Assembly: GCA_907165135.1 (NCBI GenBank) | Contig: OU015568.1 | Location: 1,496,501-1,560,500 of the forward strand | Direction: 5' to 3' | From: Oikopleura dioica | Taxonomy: Eukaryota; Chordata; Appendicularia; Copelata; Oikopleuridae | Length of the DNA: 64,000 nt | Shown: piece after piece, positions 13,430-25,999 of the stretch | Layout: each line of letters begins with the position of its first letter | Position numbering within the stretch: the stretch's first letter is position 1 | Made by a program: the position numbers and the translations under genes | The notes under the pieces: generated by a model | Told to the model about the DNA's origin: nothing | What the model saw: the letters and a program-made list of their open reading frames with translations, nothing else | The model's database searches: none

Positions 13430-15675
13430 TTCTGACTGTTTTCCTTCCGAATTTTTCTTTCTTCTTTATTTTCACTTTTTCTTTATTTTCGCCCCTGTCA
13501 GTTTCTGCTTCAGACTTGTCTTCTCAGCCGACCTTTGAACTTTGTTCAACTTAATTTCATTTTTAACCTTTTGTGACTCTTTTTTTCTCAAATTAATTTG
13601 ATTCAACTATTTTGTTTTCTCTCCCAATTTGGCAGAGAGGGCCTAAAGAAAGAGAAAGATAGCTGGTGAGAAAAATATTTTTATTTCTTGCCCTTTTTTT
13701 CTCAGAGAAAGAGAGCCACTACGCAAGTTTACCACACCCCCTTAGCTATAAAAAGCCCTGCCACAAGGGCAATACGCATCATTGAAATTAATCGATACAT
13801 GGCGTTTTAAAAATGGATTTTTTGATCAGAAATTTGATGGAGACGTACCCCCTGAAGACTTTTTCTCTTTTTATTTATTCTCTCCAAAAGTAGTTTTTTG
13901 GCGGCGTCAAATATTGGCAGGGCATTACAAAACTCTCATGCTCTCACTTAGAACTTCATTTTTTCTTCCTGATATTTGCCTACCTGCTTCAGAAAATTGC
14001 ACCAGCAGCCAATTTTCAGAGATTTTTTTTTTGTCTCTTCTTCTATTTCTCTGTTATTTCAACCTTCATTGATTCCTGTTATCAAGTAGAAAAATGAATA
14101 ATTCTCTCATTTAAAAAAGGCTCTTTTGACCTCGGAAAACAGATGAGTCCAAAAAAAGTAGGCAGAAATACAAAGAAAAATAACTGAGTTCGTCGAGTTT
14201 TTGGCGCCGCGCCAAAGTTACGAAATCAGCTTTTTTTCAACTTGACGACATTTCTTGACGATAGAGGAAAACTCTTTCAAATTCGACCTTAGAAATCATT
14301 AAAATTCCTTGGGGATGAGACAGACGTCGCTATGATTAAATCAATTGTCTGTCTGTACTACTAATAATCAATTATTCTTTAGCTAAAGAGTTTATTATTA
14401 TTTTTCAATATTTTAACAAAAAAAGAATGAAATCTGACGACGAAGATTTTTCGACGAAAGTTTAGTTTTGATTTATTCACGAAAATTGCCTCTCATAAAA
14501 ATTTAATCGAAAGAAAATGAAAATCAACCTGACGTGATTTTCAATTACGATTTTATCTAATTCTTCTTTTAATGAAATTCAGCTGAAACGTCGCCATTTT
14601 CACGGGCAACGGGTTTGACCACCGCAAATGACAAGAAGTTTGAATAACTTGAGAAATTTCAAATCAAAAAATTTCAGTCCAACGTTCTGTCTCTTGACCC
14701 TTTTCGCCCTCTATCTCTGCCAACAAGATTGGAACGTGGTCTACCACTGTGACCGGTCAGTTTTGCGGGGGCTTAGCGGTCGAGAACAGCTGATATTTTT
14801 GCATTTTCCAGCGGGTTTGAATTGACATTCCAGAGTTTCTCGCAAAAAATCATAATCGTCATTTTCATTTCTTTCTGATGAAGAGCCTGACTCAGGTTTC
14901 TACACAGGTCGTCAAGCTGAATTAAAGAAAATTGATGTTGAAAGCACGCTGAAAATATGTTTCGTCAAGAGATAAGTGATCGAAGAAAGCTGTTTCGACA
15001 GAAAGCCGGACTTGGAATCGGTCCTGTCCGACATGGTTGAATTTGATAATAATATTTACAAACGAATTTCGGCTATTTGACTTGTTTTTCCTCGAGACTT
15101 TTTCGAAGCCTTTTTAGAGCGGTTTTTAAGGAGCGTTAATTGCGTTAACGGACATTCTGCGTTAACGTTTATGAGCCGCGTTAATTAACCCTCTCTATAT
15201 TTTAGAAAGAAGAAGAAAAATGGTAATTTTCATCGCGAGAAGAACGTGTAACGGGGATGACAACAAAAGCCAGCGGGTAAGCCAGGAGCTCGAAAAGGGA
15301 TCTGTTTCTGGATTGACGCCCTAAGCTTGTTTTCTTTCCTTGAAGCTCGGGAAATGGGATTGTCGAGTTTTCAATTATTAATTTTGTTGCAGGTGACTTT
15401 GTTACTTGGTTCCCAGAAAATTTCGTAAAGAGCTCAATTTTGGATGAGAAAGTTCTTGATAAAAATTTTCACGGGGGAATATCGCGCCTTGGCTGATCTT
15501 TTCTTAGACGGCGAAATCACTTGGCGCAAAACCAGTTGGTTGAGCCGTTGACATTTTTGCGCAAGAGGAAAAACTCGCGGCTCCAGTCTTTGAGGCGTCT
15601 ATTGATCTTCTTCTTCTTCAGAATCTACTGAATTTCAGAATTTGGTAGTCTGACATTAAATGCTCGAATAAGATC
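13430..15675. other. Long spacer without a recognisable gene
   Basis: AT-rich, with pyrimidine runs and short ORFs lacking gene-like composition. Points seen: a TATA-like CTATAAAAAG at 13746-13755 with no gene assignable to it; and a cluster of CGTTAA/GTTAAC motifs with partial palindromes at about 15135-15190. No domain or RNA gene is recognised. Confidence 0.4.
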
Positions 15676-15686
15676 GCGTTTTATCT

Positions 15687-15902
15687 CGTTCGTGCGGGCT
15701 TAGGCGGATAAGCCGCCCGCCTGTGTGAGTACCTTCTTATTAGCGATATCGAAATGAACACACGTTTTGAGAGGATAAGGTTCAAAAGAAGCTTTTTTTT
15801 CTTATTACCCAAAATTTTGAATAGGACGACGGAAGAATGAGTTGATAGAAGAGATGATAAACAAGCTACCGATAAAAGTAGAAGACGAAAAAGCGGCACC
15901 AT
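15687..15902 (-). CDS. Candidate short secreted peptide gene
   Basis: The frame starts at 15902 with a strong signal-peptide-like sequence (MVPLFRLLLLSVACLSSLLS). A donor at about 15809 (GTAATAAG) and an acceptor near 15735 could join it to a basic tail (RYSHRRAAYPPKPARTR) ending in TAA. It is isolated in a gene-poor stretch, and read-through without an intron is also open. Only the signal peptide argues for it. Confidence 0.3.
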
Positions 15903-16577
15903 GCGAGCGGATATTTTTTTCTTTCAGAGTCGGAGGACCTCGCTTGCTGGAGGACTTCCATTATTGGAGAAAAAATCTCTTCTGACTAAAATTTTTCTCA
16001 TTTTCAATTATAAAATCGTTGTCTGAAAAAAACTTCGCCCCTCTCTGCAAGTTTCCATCGGCGGCGACGTCTGCTCTTGTGAATGAACTAGCAATTTCGG
16101 CAAATTACGAGATAATCACACGTTCAACCGTTTCTAAACCGACGATTTCGAAGCCGCTAATCTCGGCTAAAAATTCCGCCACGAAACCACTTTTGATTTC
16201 TGTCACTTCAAGCGTCTCTTGATGGTGACGTAGCCGACCACTGGGAACGGGGTAGAAAGATGACAGGTGGCGTTACTTCCCGAAACTCGTGACTTTCAAG
16301 CATCTTCTTCTTTTTTTGAAGAAAAAGCTGACTGAGTAAAAGGAGATTTCATCATAAAAAAATGAAAAAGGGGACCCTTCATTTTATCAATAAAAAGCGT
16401 CTTCGAAGAATTATCAAAAATGGTCCCTCTTTAGATATTCCCATATCTCAAAGTGGTAGACAGAATCTCTCTTTAGAAATGCTGAATATTCATTAGCAAA
16501 TTTATAAGGAAACTTTTATCTTTTTATTGAAAGTTCAGACTCTGAACTTCAAAGAAAATATTTACAGTCGTTTAAAA

Positions 16578-17794
16578 TTATGGCAGATAACCGAACATTT
16601 CAAAATCGGCTCGATAAAGTTCCAATATATTTTCGAGAACGTCGATATTTTTATGCCTTCTTTGATATCATGAAACCTCATTTTATGACCAAATACTCAA
16701 AGGTCTTTTTTTTACGGAAAACCCTTTGGTTTCTTTCATATCTTCCTGAGATGCTTCAGTTCTTCGTGAAAAGTGCTTGTTGAATGAGTTGTATGATTAT
16801 TGAGCTTTTTGAAGACCGGCTGCAATATATTTTTGGTGATATTTCCAGCTGGATTTATACGTGCTAGAATGTCATCAATCGCCGCTTGAATATTCTTCGT
16901 ATCATAAACAACATCCCAATCGTGTTCACAGATTTCGCACATTTTTGAGATCGGTTTCCAGTGAATATCCGACTCGTGGTTATTTTCGATCGTCAACCAT
17001 TTCAGAAATTCTTTGAAAGAAACGATGCCAGACGGAGTTATCTTGAAGCGAATCCGATTGAATTGAGTTTTTGTGCTATTCATGTTTCTTGATATCTTAT
17101 CTTTCCAAGCGGAGTACAGTCGCTCCAGTGGCTAAAAAATTATCAGCAACTGTATTAAATTGTCAAAAAACATGTCGAACAAGAAGAAACTTGAAATCAA
17201 CCTCCTCTTCTTTTGTCATTTTAAGGGGATGCAGGCAATTATCTTGGGTGCATTCAGGGTTGTATCGAAAATCACCGGCAATAAGGCTCTCACAGCTGAT
17301 TTTCTCAATTTCATCGAGGTTTAAGAATCCAGTAGCAGCAAGTATCGTAGCCATAATTGTTGTTGACCCTGATTTTGGGGCTAAACACGTAGAAAAACTG
17401 ACGTTTTCCAGTGATTTTCCTTTTTCTCATGTTCCAATTTCGCTTTGCTTTCTGGAGTTATGGGAGTTTCAATAGATAATTTAGATAAAACGTGGTCTAA
17501 AAATATGCCTTGTTTTTAAAAGAAACAAAGAATAATTACGGATATTTTGCAAACCGTAGTTAAGGTTCAATTGATGCGGATTGAACATGTCCCTGTGATG
17601 ATTCTTGAGTTTTTCTCAAAATTCTGCCTCTCTTTATTTTTTTGACAATATGATTTCAGGGCTTCGAGACTGGCAGACGTTTCAAGCCCCATGAAATTTT
17701 GTTTTTCTCTTCTCTCTTCGGTCTGTTTGACTGTATAAAAGAACAAGACTAAAGCACTTAATTGAAAAACATAAAGAACTAATTTCTTCCTCAT
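16578..17794 (-). CDS. Carbohydrate sulfotransferase (CHST8-14/HNK-1 type)
   Basis: The minus-strand start at 17794 encodes a short cytosolic end and a signal anchor (LVLYVFQLSALVLFFYTV), typical of a type II Golgi enzyme. Downstream exons carry a PAPS 5'-phosphosulfate-binding motif (PKSGST, about 17365), the VRHPLERLYSAWKDK block created by splicing across 17175-17131, and the conserved HWKPISKMCEICEHDWDVV region. The C-terminus ELYRADFEMFGYLP ends at 16578. The enzyme would transfer sulfate from PAPS to glycans. The last junction needs a GA-AG intron beginning at about 16748. The join between the anchor exon and the catalytic exons (17570-17400) is unresolved. Confidence 0.8.
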
Positions 17795-19062
17795 TTTACC
17801 ACCTTTTTTATTTATTCAAAACAGAGCTCGATAATTTGAATATTTGAAGACCATAAAAATCAAAAGCAAACACGAGAAAATCACTCATTTCAAGAAAGGA
17901 TTCATCATTTTTTTCGAAGCATCTGAAGAAATTCCTGATCGAATTTCAGAACGTTGTTTCTAACCATAGAAGATACTTAGATCAAGTACCTCCACAAGCT
18001 GCTCCTCCAATTTTTGGAAGTATGACGCTTTTTCTAAAGGACCTTTTTGCTGTTTCCCAAAATTTCAAATTTTCAAGCTCCCGTTTCTATTCTGGAAAAG
18101 CTTAAATTTCATGAACATCGTCATTTTTTTCTTGAAAATCATCAACTAATCTCAAAGACGATTGGCAATCAAAATTATAAAATAATCACTGCTTTTGCTA
18201 AGGGCGTAACGACCGGTTTTGAACCTTTTAAAACGCAGTTTGCCACTTTTTTTTCCTTTTTGAGAAGTTCAATGAATTTTCAGTTTTAGCACGTTCTCGT
18301 ATTTTTTCCAGTTTTGATATTCCAGATTGTTGTTTTATCCGACAGCGAATATGCTCAAAAGAAAAACAGCGCGGCGTTGAGAAAATATTTGAGGATCGAG
18401 GTGTTTAACGGGATTTGTCTTGCTCAATTTCAAATCTCATGCCAGCTTTGTTCATCAAATTCGCAGCTTACAGGGAGAATGGGATTAATAGAGGCTCGAT
18501 CATAGAGTGCTTGAAAAATAGTCCAGCTCTTATTTCTCTGAACTAAGTTCAGTGAACTCTAAGGGAAAAGATTAAAGCTTTTCAAGCTGTTCTTGCTCAT
18601 ATTTCTCAATGACACCCTTATTTTTCGGGTGCGATAATAGTGTCGTTTGAAATTTTAACAGTACTAAAAAGTCACGAAATTTCGAACGAAAGTCTCCTTT
18701 TTTTATGTTTTATTGACCAAAATATTTACAGAAAAAATAAGGGTATCACTGTGTTAATTCAACCGTGTTCTTAAAACTTACTTTTTGTGAATGATGAGAT
18801 TTTCATTGAACAAGACAGCATCGAAAATCATCATCCTTAACATTCCCTTTCAAATCAAAAGGGGCAATCAAACAAGCCACATTAAAAAAGCTTAGCAGAA
18901 TTCAACTTTTCATGACAACTCCGAAAAACGCGGGAACACGTGCCGCCGCACCTCGCGCGCGCCACCAGAGGTATCATTTAAAAGCCTCAAGAAGAAGAAG
19001 AAAATCATCCTTTTTTTAATTTATCGAGATAAAGTTAAAAAAACCTAGAAAAAACAGAAGAT
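17795..19062. other. Spacer with a TIR element
   Basis: Apart from the inverted-repeat element at 18607-18751 (listed separately), I see no supported gene. Short plus-strand ORFs at 18047-18289 and 18314-18505 lack domain or composition support. A GC-rich patch with CACGTG-like and CGCGCG motifs at about 18930-18975 lies just upstream of the gene at 19063 and may be its promoter. Confidence 0.4.
18607..18751. repeat. Short inverted-repeat (MITE-like) element
   Basis: A 19-bp arm (CAATGACACCCTTATTTTT, 18607-18625) recurs inverted at 18733-18751 with two mismatches. The enclosed 145 bp has no coding sense. No clear target-site duplication was seen. Motifs like AAGGGTGTCA also occur at about 3469 and 50489, perhaps single ends of related copies. 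Confidence 0.5.
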
Positions 19063-20094
19063 ATGAGAGTTGAAATCGGTAAGTTTTCATCAGAGATTTT
19101 GGATTTTGTTTTGTGACAAAAAATCAAGCTAGTTTTTAAAATTTTTGAGAGAATAAAAGAATAATTAAATAAGAAGATCATTATTTAAACTCTCCTTTTT
19201 CTAGTCACAATCGCCCTTGCCGAAGCCGCCAACCGAGGATACGTCATTCCCCCAGCAAACCAAGTCAATCTCCGCGGCCGTTGCGCCTTTGGCCGTCCCT
19301 GTGACAACCACAAACTTTCCTACGGCTGCGAAATCTTCTCCAACGACGCCGAAACTGATGCACCAAAGGGCGTCTGCTGGAGCGAGTGCACTGGCTACCT
19401 TCCCCGATCAAATGGCGAAGGCGCGTTCATGTACGAAGGATGGTGCTACAACTTGAATTCGAAGCACTCGATGGCAGCTGAACTTAGCGGCAAGAAAAAC
19501 CGACATCGACGGGCGAGAATGAGCGAGGAGGAAATGATTGCGATGGAAGAGGCGAAGGTCGAAGCGCAGGAGGAAGATATTGCCTTGGAGGAGTACAATG
19601 GCATGATTTCAGAGGTAAGATCAAAGAGAAAAAGACTCGTTTTTCGAGTCGAGAATCGTTTTTCCGGGCTTGGCAACCTGTGTGTTAACATGAGTTAGGG
19701 ACTTAAAAGAGCCTTTTAGGGCTTCGCCATGATTATATAACTCATTGAATTGTATTTCGAGGCTTTCTCCGAACCCTGACTCAGGATTTCACACAGGTCT
19801 AGCCTTTTCGAGTCAAAAAGAGCGTCCCTAGCTGGGATCGAACCAGCAACCTCTCGATTAACAGTCGAACGCGCTAACCAATTGCGCCATAGAGACATGT
19901 TGACTGAAGCGGGAGTTGTTAAATTTGAAGCATTCTAAGCATTGACATTCCTCCCTTTTTAGTTCGACTCTGGATTCCTGATCGACCGACCGTTGGAACT
20001 TTACGAAACGTGTTCGCAAGATTCCGACTGTGCGGAAATCGCAAAAATGTGCGCGATTGGATGCTCGAATCAAGTTGAATACAACGAGCAATAG
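19063..20094 (+). CDS. Secreted Cys-rich protein (185 aa), intron hosts a tRNA
   Basis: Three exons (19063-19078, 19205-19614, 19963-20094) join in frame through GT-AG introns to 186 codons. A short signal-like N-terminus precedes a domain with several Cys (RCAFGRPCDN, GVCWSECTGY, EGWCYN). A highly charged Arg/Glu middle follows, then a terminal Cys cluster (CSQDSDCAEIAKMCAIGCS). Codon use is GC-rich and biased, suggesting good expression. The family is not recognised. The 348-bp second intron carries a tRNA-Asn gene on the opposite strand. Confidence 0.75.
19823..19896 (-). tRNA. tRNA-Asn (GTT)
   Basis: The minus strand reads a complete cloverleaf of 74 nt. The acceptor arm starts GTCTCTA and closes with TAGGGAC. 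The D-arm is GGCGCAATTGGTTAGCGC, the anticodon loop CTGTTAA gives GTT, and the T-arm contains GGTTCGATCC. It lies within the second intron of the Cys-rich gene, antisense to it. Confidence 0.93.
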
Positions 20095-20522
20095 TAATTC
20101 CATCATTCGACTCTTACTGTAACTCTTCAACTGTACAACGTTCTCTCTCTTTTGGAAATTCTCTCTTTTCTTCTTGTGAATCTTTATAATTTCTCCCCAG
20201 TTTTTGGGATAAAAATCTGTTTGACAATTTTGGTCGATAAAGAAGCTTGAATGCTGAACTTTATTGATGGCTTTCTTTTTAACACAAAACAACAAAAAAA
20301 AATTGATAAAAATTTTAATTTTCCTGTAAATAAACATTCCACTTTCAAAATCCACTGCATAATTTTCTTGAAAAGGGAAAATAATCGGGTCTACCACCAA
20401 TTTTTTTATTACTCAGAATCATTGATTTTCAAAAGGCCTTTTCAAAATAACAGTTATTTTAAAAGCTTTTTATTAAAAAAAAAACAGATTCTCAAATTTA
20501 GTTTTCTTTTTCAGATTTTTCT

Positions 20523-21609
20523 TTAGCATCCGGCAAGGCAAGAAGAATCGGCTGACTCGCAGACTTTGACCTGAAATTTTTCATAGAAAAAGCGCTAGAA
20601 AAAAATGCTTACGTCGCAGCTCATGGTGTAAGTTCCAGAAGTGGCATTGGGGAAAAGGAAGGAGTTGAACTGGAACTGAATCGCTGCAGCATCGGATTGG
20701 CCAGAAAAGCCGAACTGGAAGTCAACGATTGCATTTGGGCAGACGTTGAGGACTTCGAGGGTCGAGCTGCCGTCGGTGACGGAGCAGTAGGTGGTGACGA
20801 AGTCGGTGCCGGGGATGGCCGAGACGGGGGTCAGTTCACCGTAGATTGGGTTTCCGACTGCGGTTGAAATGGTGCTAGAATTTCGATGAATTAAAAGATT
20901 TTGAAAATATTTTACCTCAAATCAGCGACAGTTGCGTAGTCGTTTGCGGTGTAAAAGTCCATATTGAAAGCGAGTGGAACGGCGGTGGATTGAACATCGT
21001 TGATGTCGAAGGAGGTGACGACGGCGGGATTGTCGACTTTGATGGCGGAACTGACGCTGGTCTCACCTTCGTAGAGGCAAGAGAAGTCAACGGAGACGGG
21101 GCGGTCGGTGATGATGCCGTTTACTTCACCAGCGGCGGCGGCGAGCGTGTTCTAGAGTCGGAGATAAATATGAAACGAAAAAGAAAAGAGGATTTACGGA
21201 GAATGTGAAATCAGGGGCGCTGTAAGCCATAGTAGCGCCACAGCCATCCACGGAACCGCTTTGGAGAAGCCACTTGGTGTTGTCTAGGGGGTCTTCAATC
21301 GCAGTGCAGGTGGGATCGGCAAGAGAAAGGCCAGTATCGGCAACCCCTAAACCTTCATCAGGACAGATTTCTTACATTTGACAAACCTGGGAAGACGCAT
21401 TTATCGACTCGAACTTCCGAGCCAGTAGTGGAGCACGTGACGCTAGCCCGGCCTGTCTCGATGATGCAGGTCATGCTGTCGGAATCCAAGGTCCAGCAGG
21501 CGGGACAGCTACAAACGCCGGAATCACAAAAGTGCGAGCACCCTCCATTGTTTCCGTCATAGCAATCTGCGGCGACGGAGGCGATGAAAAAGGCGGCGGA
21601 AAGTTTCAT
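20523..21609 (-). CDS. Secreted EGF + ZP-domain protein (305 aa)
   Basis: Five exons (21609-21387, 21346-21198, 21151-20916, 20874-20613, 20570-20523) sum to 306 codons. A signal peptide (MKLSAAFFIASVAA) is followed by an EGF-like module (CYDGNNGGCSHFCDSGVCSC). The remainder reads as a zona pellucida domain: hydrophobic/polar strands, VDFSCLY, TYCSVTDG and a terminal VKVCESADSSC cluster. ZP domains polymerise into extracellular fibres. There is no C-terminal membrane anchor or GPI-like tail, so the protein would be fully secreted. Biased codon use suggests strong expression. Confidence 0.8.
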
Positions 21610-22245
21610 TTTTCTTTTCGGTTCGTTTCAAAAACAGGAAATTAAAATGATTTCTCTTTTAATCTCTCTGATTCAAAAGGTAAAATTTGAAAGATGGATC
21701 AGAATGAAGCCAAATGAAAAAAATCATCGGTTTCAAGACGAGCTCCGAGATGTATCGTGAAGATCCGAAGTGATAAAACGGGAATGATAAAATCAGCTGG
21801 AGCCAGAAAAAAGGCTGAAAACGTCATCGTTTCGAGGCAGGATATATTTCATTGCCGTTCAATTTTGATAAATTTGATTTTTCTCCCCAAAAAATCGACT
21901 CCCCTAAAAACACGATTCCGCGAAAACCCGGTCTTTTTCAGAATTGATCCCCGCCCGGGGGGTTCAACCCGGTTCCATTCAATCCCTCTTTTTCCGCACG
22001 TTGCATAAAAGCAAAAAAATAATTGTTGAAGAGAAAATCAAGAAAAAAATGTTGCCGCACATCCATTCTGTTCTTTATGCGATTATTGGTTTTCTGTTTA
22101 TGCTAATTTTTGTTCTGATTGCCATTCAATAAAATAAAAAGATGATGAAAAATGTTGAAATTTTTTTATTTTAGTTTTGCTTGACAAGATTTGTTTCAGT
22201 AAGATAGTCGACCACGGGAATTTCAACTTGCGTCTTTTTCCAGGA

Positions 22246-22995
22246 TCAAAATTTTTCATTGATTGATGAATCAAAAATAATGGTTCTTCTGTACGTAGCA
22301 TAATTAAAACCGGGCATCTTGAAGTCTGAGTTATTTGATCCTGTTCCTGATCATGAGCTTCGCGGACAAGAAATTTATCATGGACAATATTAATATTATC
22401 TTAATTATAAGGCATTTAGTATAAAAAACATTCCTACCTGGAGCGTAAGTGACGGGCTCATTTCCAACTCTTCTGGCCAATCGACCATTGCTTAATTTTA
22501 ATATTTTCTTTCGAAGGTAGATTGGGGTTATCATTTGAGCCGCCCCTAACCCTAAACCTAACGCAGGGGGCAAGGGACCCCGCATTAAGACTTCCCTGTC
22601 CCTAACCCTAACCACTAGCCCAGATTCTTGAGATATAGGATGGCTCGAATCAGAGGCTCGAATAATAACCCCTATCTACGCTTTCAAATCATGCTATTTT
22701 TGTCGATAGTTCGAAATTAATTATGAGATGCTTATAAATTTAAATTAAAAGCGGACCTTTTGTGGGCAGCCCATTTATCAGCCATGTCGTATTCCTTAGC
22801 ATTCATGTTTTTTCGCGCGGTATTCACTCCTGCCACCAAATACTGAAAATATGAAAAGTTATCTTGTTAAAATAGGGAGCTCCCCATATTATAATTTTTC
22901 AAAGTAAGACTCACATTTAGAAAAGCGTTTCCTTCGACTTCTTTTCTGTCTGTCCTTCTTCCGTTATTGATCGAGTATCTTGTCGGAACCGACAT
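22246..22995 (-). CDS. Small basic protein (106 aa), intron hosts a MITE
   Basis: Four exons (22995-22915, 22842-22757, 22490-22438, 22346-22246) join in frame to 107 codons. The product is hydrophilic and basic with no signal peptide. The start is MSVPTRYSINNGRRTDRKEV; the centre has NTARKNMNAKEYDMADKWAA and the end IIFDSSINEKF. No domain is recognised; a cytoskeletal or nuclear role cannot be told apart. The 266-bp second intron (22491-22756) is long for this locus because it contains an inverted-repeat element. Confidence 0.65.
22523..22674. mobile_element. MITE copy 1 with telomere-like repeats
   Basis: The ends GGGGTTATCATTTGAGC (left) and GCTCGAATAATAACCCC (right) are inverted repeats with two mismatches. 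Similarity may extend outward to TA dinucleotides at 22518-22519 and 22676-22677, hinting at a TA target duplication. The interior holds CCCTAACCCTAAACCTAA near the left end and CCCTAACCCTAACC further in. It is clearly homologous to the element at 52480-52650. It sits in an intron of the small basic gene. Confidence 0.75.
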
Positions 22996-23477
22996 TTTTA
23001 GCAATGTCGAAATGTCAAAAACGTGTCAGATTTTCACTTTTGAAATTCTGATGATTTTTGTGCCCAGAAGAAGCTCGTAAGGACAAGGTGCTAAGCCAGG
23101 ACAGATGAGAGCGAATACAGATTCTGTGCTCGATTTTCATTCTTGACATAATTCACGATGAAAACTCCAGGAAAGCAGTTTTATTTGTGGATTTTGATCG
23201 CTTTTCTTCATTTTCGAAATTTTCGAATTTAGCGGGACATGTCTCGGGAGACGCGTGGACAAGATGATAAATAGAAATTCGGGGGAAATAAAATTGTGTA
23301 GTCGTGAATTTTATCTTTGTTTACATGCTTAATTGTCTCCTAAGCATTTCTGCATTATCTTTGTCTAGCTGGCTATTTATTCTCTTATTGACAATAAGTT
23401 ATTGTAAATACAAATTTGAAACATCAAATGAGGGGAAGAGTTTGAAAATAATCATTTTCTTAGAATATCAATTTATT

Positions 23478-24946
23478 TTAAAAAGCAAAAACGGAAAGGA
23501 TCAAAAAAGCTGTTAAGAAGAAATTCAATGATCCGGAAGTGTTACCAGCTTCATCGGAAAGAACGATAACTGTCTCTCCATTAACATTTTCTTCTCTTAG
23601 ATTGGCATTTTCGGGAAGTTTTACCTCAACGCTGATATCCTAAAAACACATTAATTTTTTATAAAAGGCGTTAATTTTTTACCGAAATTTCAACGATTTG
23701 TTGTGGCTGAAAAATCGGATTATTCTCATCATCTGCTGACTTTCTTTTTCGGTTCTGATTATTGCTTGACAGCCACTGTTCAAAAAGATATTGGTTTCCT
23801 TCTCCTGTTTCGCATTGAGTTGATCCAAGACAAAAAGTTGTTTCGAAAACTGCACCTCCAACCCCACCTGCATCGCACATTACCAATTCAAACTAAAAAT
23901 GGGAAGAATGGTAAGCCCCTCTTTTTTTGTGAAATCGAACCGTAAAGTGGACGGAGCTGGAACTTTTAAACTTAAATGCTGTCCATTGTATCAACCTTGA
24001 ATCAGGACTCATCCAGTTAAAGCCACTATCAAAAGGAGACAGGAGACATCCATCGCTAGCGATTTGTACTGTCTTTTCTCCGGGGACGGGACTAATAAAT
24101 ATGTGTATTTTCTAGCGAGGAAAGAACTTACCCAAGCCAAACATTTTCGATTCGAAAGCTCATCGAGCCGAGAGAAGGGTAATACGAATCCCAGTAAAAA
24201 TCATAAGTATCTCCAACTTGCAAATCATCGAGAGACAACGAACCCTCTAAATCATTCGAACAAAACTGCTCCCCGCTTTCATCCTTAGTCAGACACTCGA
24301 CGGGATTTGGAATAATTGAGCTGTCCAAAGTAAGAGTGTCGTTGACCTTCAACTTGTCGGCATCATAAAGTTGCTGAAAAACATGGCTATCAATTTTTCT
24401 CATAAAATTAAAATGCAAAAACCGCTGATTCTTCCAAATCCGTGACGCCTCTGAATTCGCACTTGTAGTTGAAATCAAAGAGCGTTTCAATATCAGCATT
24501 TCCCTAACTAAAAATTGAACAACGAACTTAGGTTCATTCAAATACTAACGATTAATGTTTCAATAATATGACCATCGAGATTGAAGTCAATGATCGTTTT
24601 GTTCGTAGGATCGGGATAGTTAGCTACCACATCGCATTGATCAAAATTTACTGAAATGTAATTTCGTTCTCCTGAGAAAGTCAAAAATATAGTTACTTTC
24701 AATCGTATTTGCTCCCTGCGAAGCAACATTGAGTTCGCAAGCCGCTGCTCCTGAGCTGCCAAAAATAATGTTTTCATTCCAAGCATTTCCTCTGTTCCAG
24801 TGGTAGTTGAAGCAGGTCTGGTTAATCGTGATCAGAAAACTGTACTCAGAGCAATCGATCGCCGCGAAATTTGCTTTATCGCAAATACTAAGTGCAGAAG
24901 AAACAAAGCAGATGATAATCCCGACCTTGTGTTTATATTTTTGCAT
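23478..24946 (-). CDS. ZP-domain protein with C-terminal anchor signal (386 aa)
   Basis: Seven exons (24946-24697, 24650-24550, 24503-24423, 24373-24132, 24055-23941, 23892-23683, 23639-23478) join with closed phases to 387 codons. A signal peptide (VGIIICFVSSALS) leads into a Cys-patterned extracellular chain. The later region (VHFTFELVMCDAG, FCLGSTQCETG) matches the second half of a ZP domain. A basic NRKRKS site, a likely furin-type cleavage site, lies between the ZP core and the tail, as in many ZP proteins. The last about 18 residues (FFLTAFLILSVFAF) are hydrophobic to the stop, fitting a GPI or membrane anchor. It is likely a fibre-forming extracellular matrix or egg-coat type protein. 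Confidence 0.75.
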
Positions 24947-25354
24947 TCTCTGAATTCAAATATCAAGTTTACCTTCATCTCTATTTATCGTGCATTTGGT
25001 TCTTCTAACTTCACAAAATCGCGTCCCATAAAATAAAACTCGTAATAATTATCAAAGTCATGAGAAAACTTCTTGATTGAAGTTCAAGTTCTTTTCGCAA
25101 ATCATCGCGTTATTATTGAAGAAAGAGATGGATGATAATTTGATAAAAATAATTATTCTGAATTATATCATCTTTATATAATAAAAACGCGTCAGTAATA
25201 AAGCGTTTTCATTTATTTTACGGAAATTATTTTATATAAAAATTCCAGAAACACTTTTCCAGTGCATCTATTTTTTCTTTAAAAGCAGAACAATCATCGC
25301 AATTATTAAACCATATATTTATCTAATAATTATAACTGATAATAAAGGAAAACG

Positions 25355-25582
25355 ATGAAAATTTTCAATTTGCTCGCCTCAACAATCGCTGCCCTCGACT
25401 CTCGACATCTGATGACTCGAGGTTCAAAAGCTAAGCGAACTCAAACTCCTGTTGTCAAATACACAGGACACTACTCTTCCCAGCTCCTTCAATTCAAGAC
25501 CTTCATGGAGTCGAGTCCTTTCAAAGCGCAATTCGATCTTTATTTCGACCCTCAAAAACTCAATCCCTTTCAATGGAAATGA
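25355..25582 (+). CDS. Small secreted protein (75 aa), single exon
   Basis: The start MKIFNLLASTIAA looks like a short signal peptide. The mature chain is basic and has Arg/Lys pairs (SKAKRTQTPV), so processing into peptides is conceivable. An AT-rich region with TATA-like runs and an A-rich Kozak context (GGAAAACGATG) precedes it. A polyadenylation signal (AATAAA) follows at about 25610. No family is recognised. Confidence 0.45.
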   Translation: MKIFNLLASTIAALDSRHLMTRGSKAKRTQTPVVKYTGHYSSQLLQFKTFMESSPFKAQFDLYFDPQKLNPFQWK

Positions 25583-25999
25583 TTCTTGACACTTGTCTTT
25601 TCCTTCTGAAGAAATAAAAACTGCATTATCCTCTGAAAAAAATCAAATAAAAAGAACCTTAATGAACTCTTTGCCGAGCTAAATCCGGTCGTGACGCGAA
25701 ATCGGAAGGTTTCCAATGTTCGTGGATGTTTTGAATCTGACACGAGCGTAATTATTCTTCCGCAGTCCTCATTCCGTATTCTAATCCTCGATCTCAGCGC
25801 TTAGAAAAATTACTGCGAGATAAAACCAGCTCCAAAAGTGATAGCGATAAGAATGTAATCGTGGTCTTTTAAACGCTGCCCTGTGGTTTTCTATCGATCG
25901 ACTTTTGCTTTTTAGACATGTATTTTTTTATTTGAAATACGAACTGCAAAAAAAGTGGCATCTTGAACTTTGGTCATTGAAAGTCATTTTCGTTGGGAT

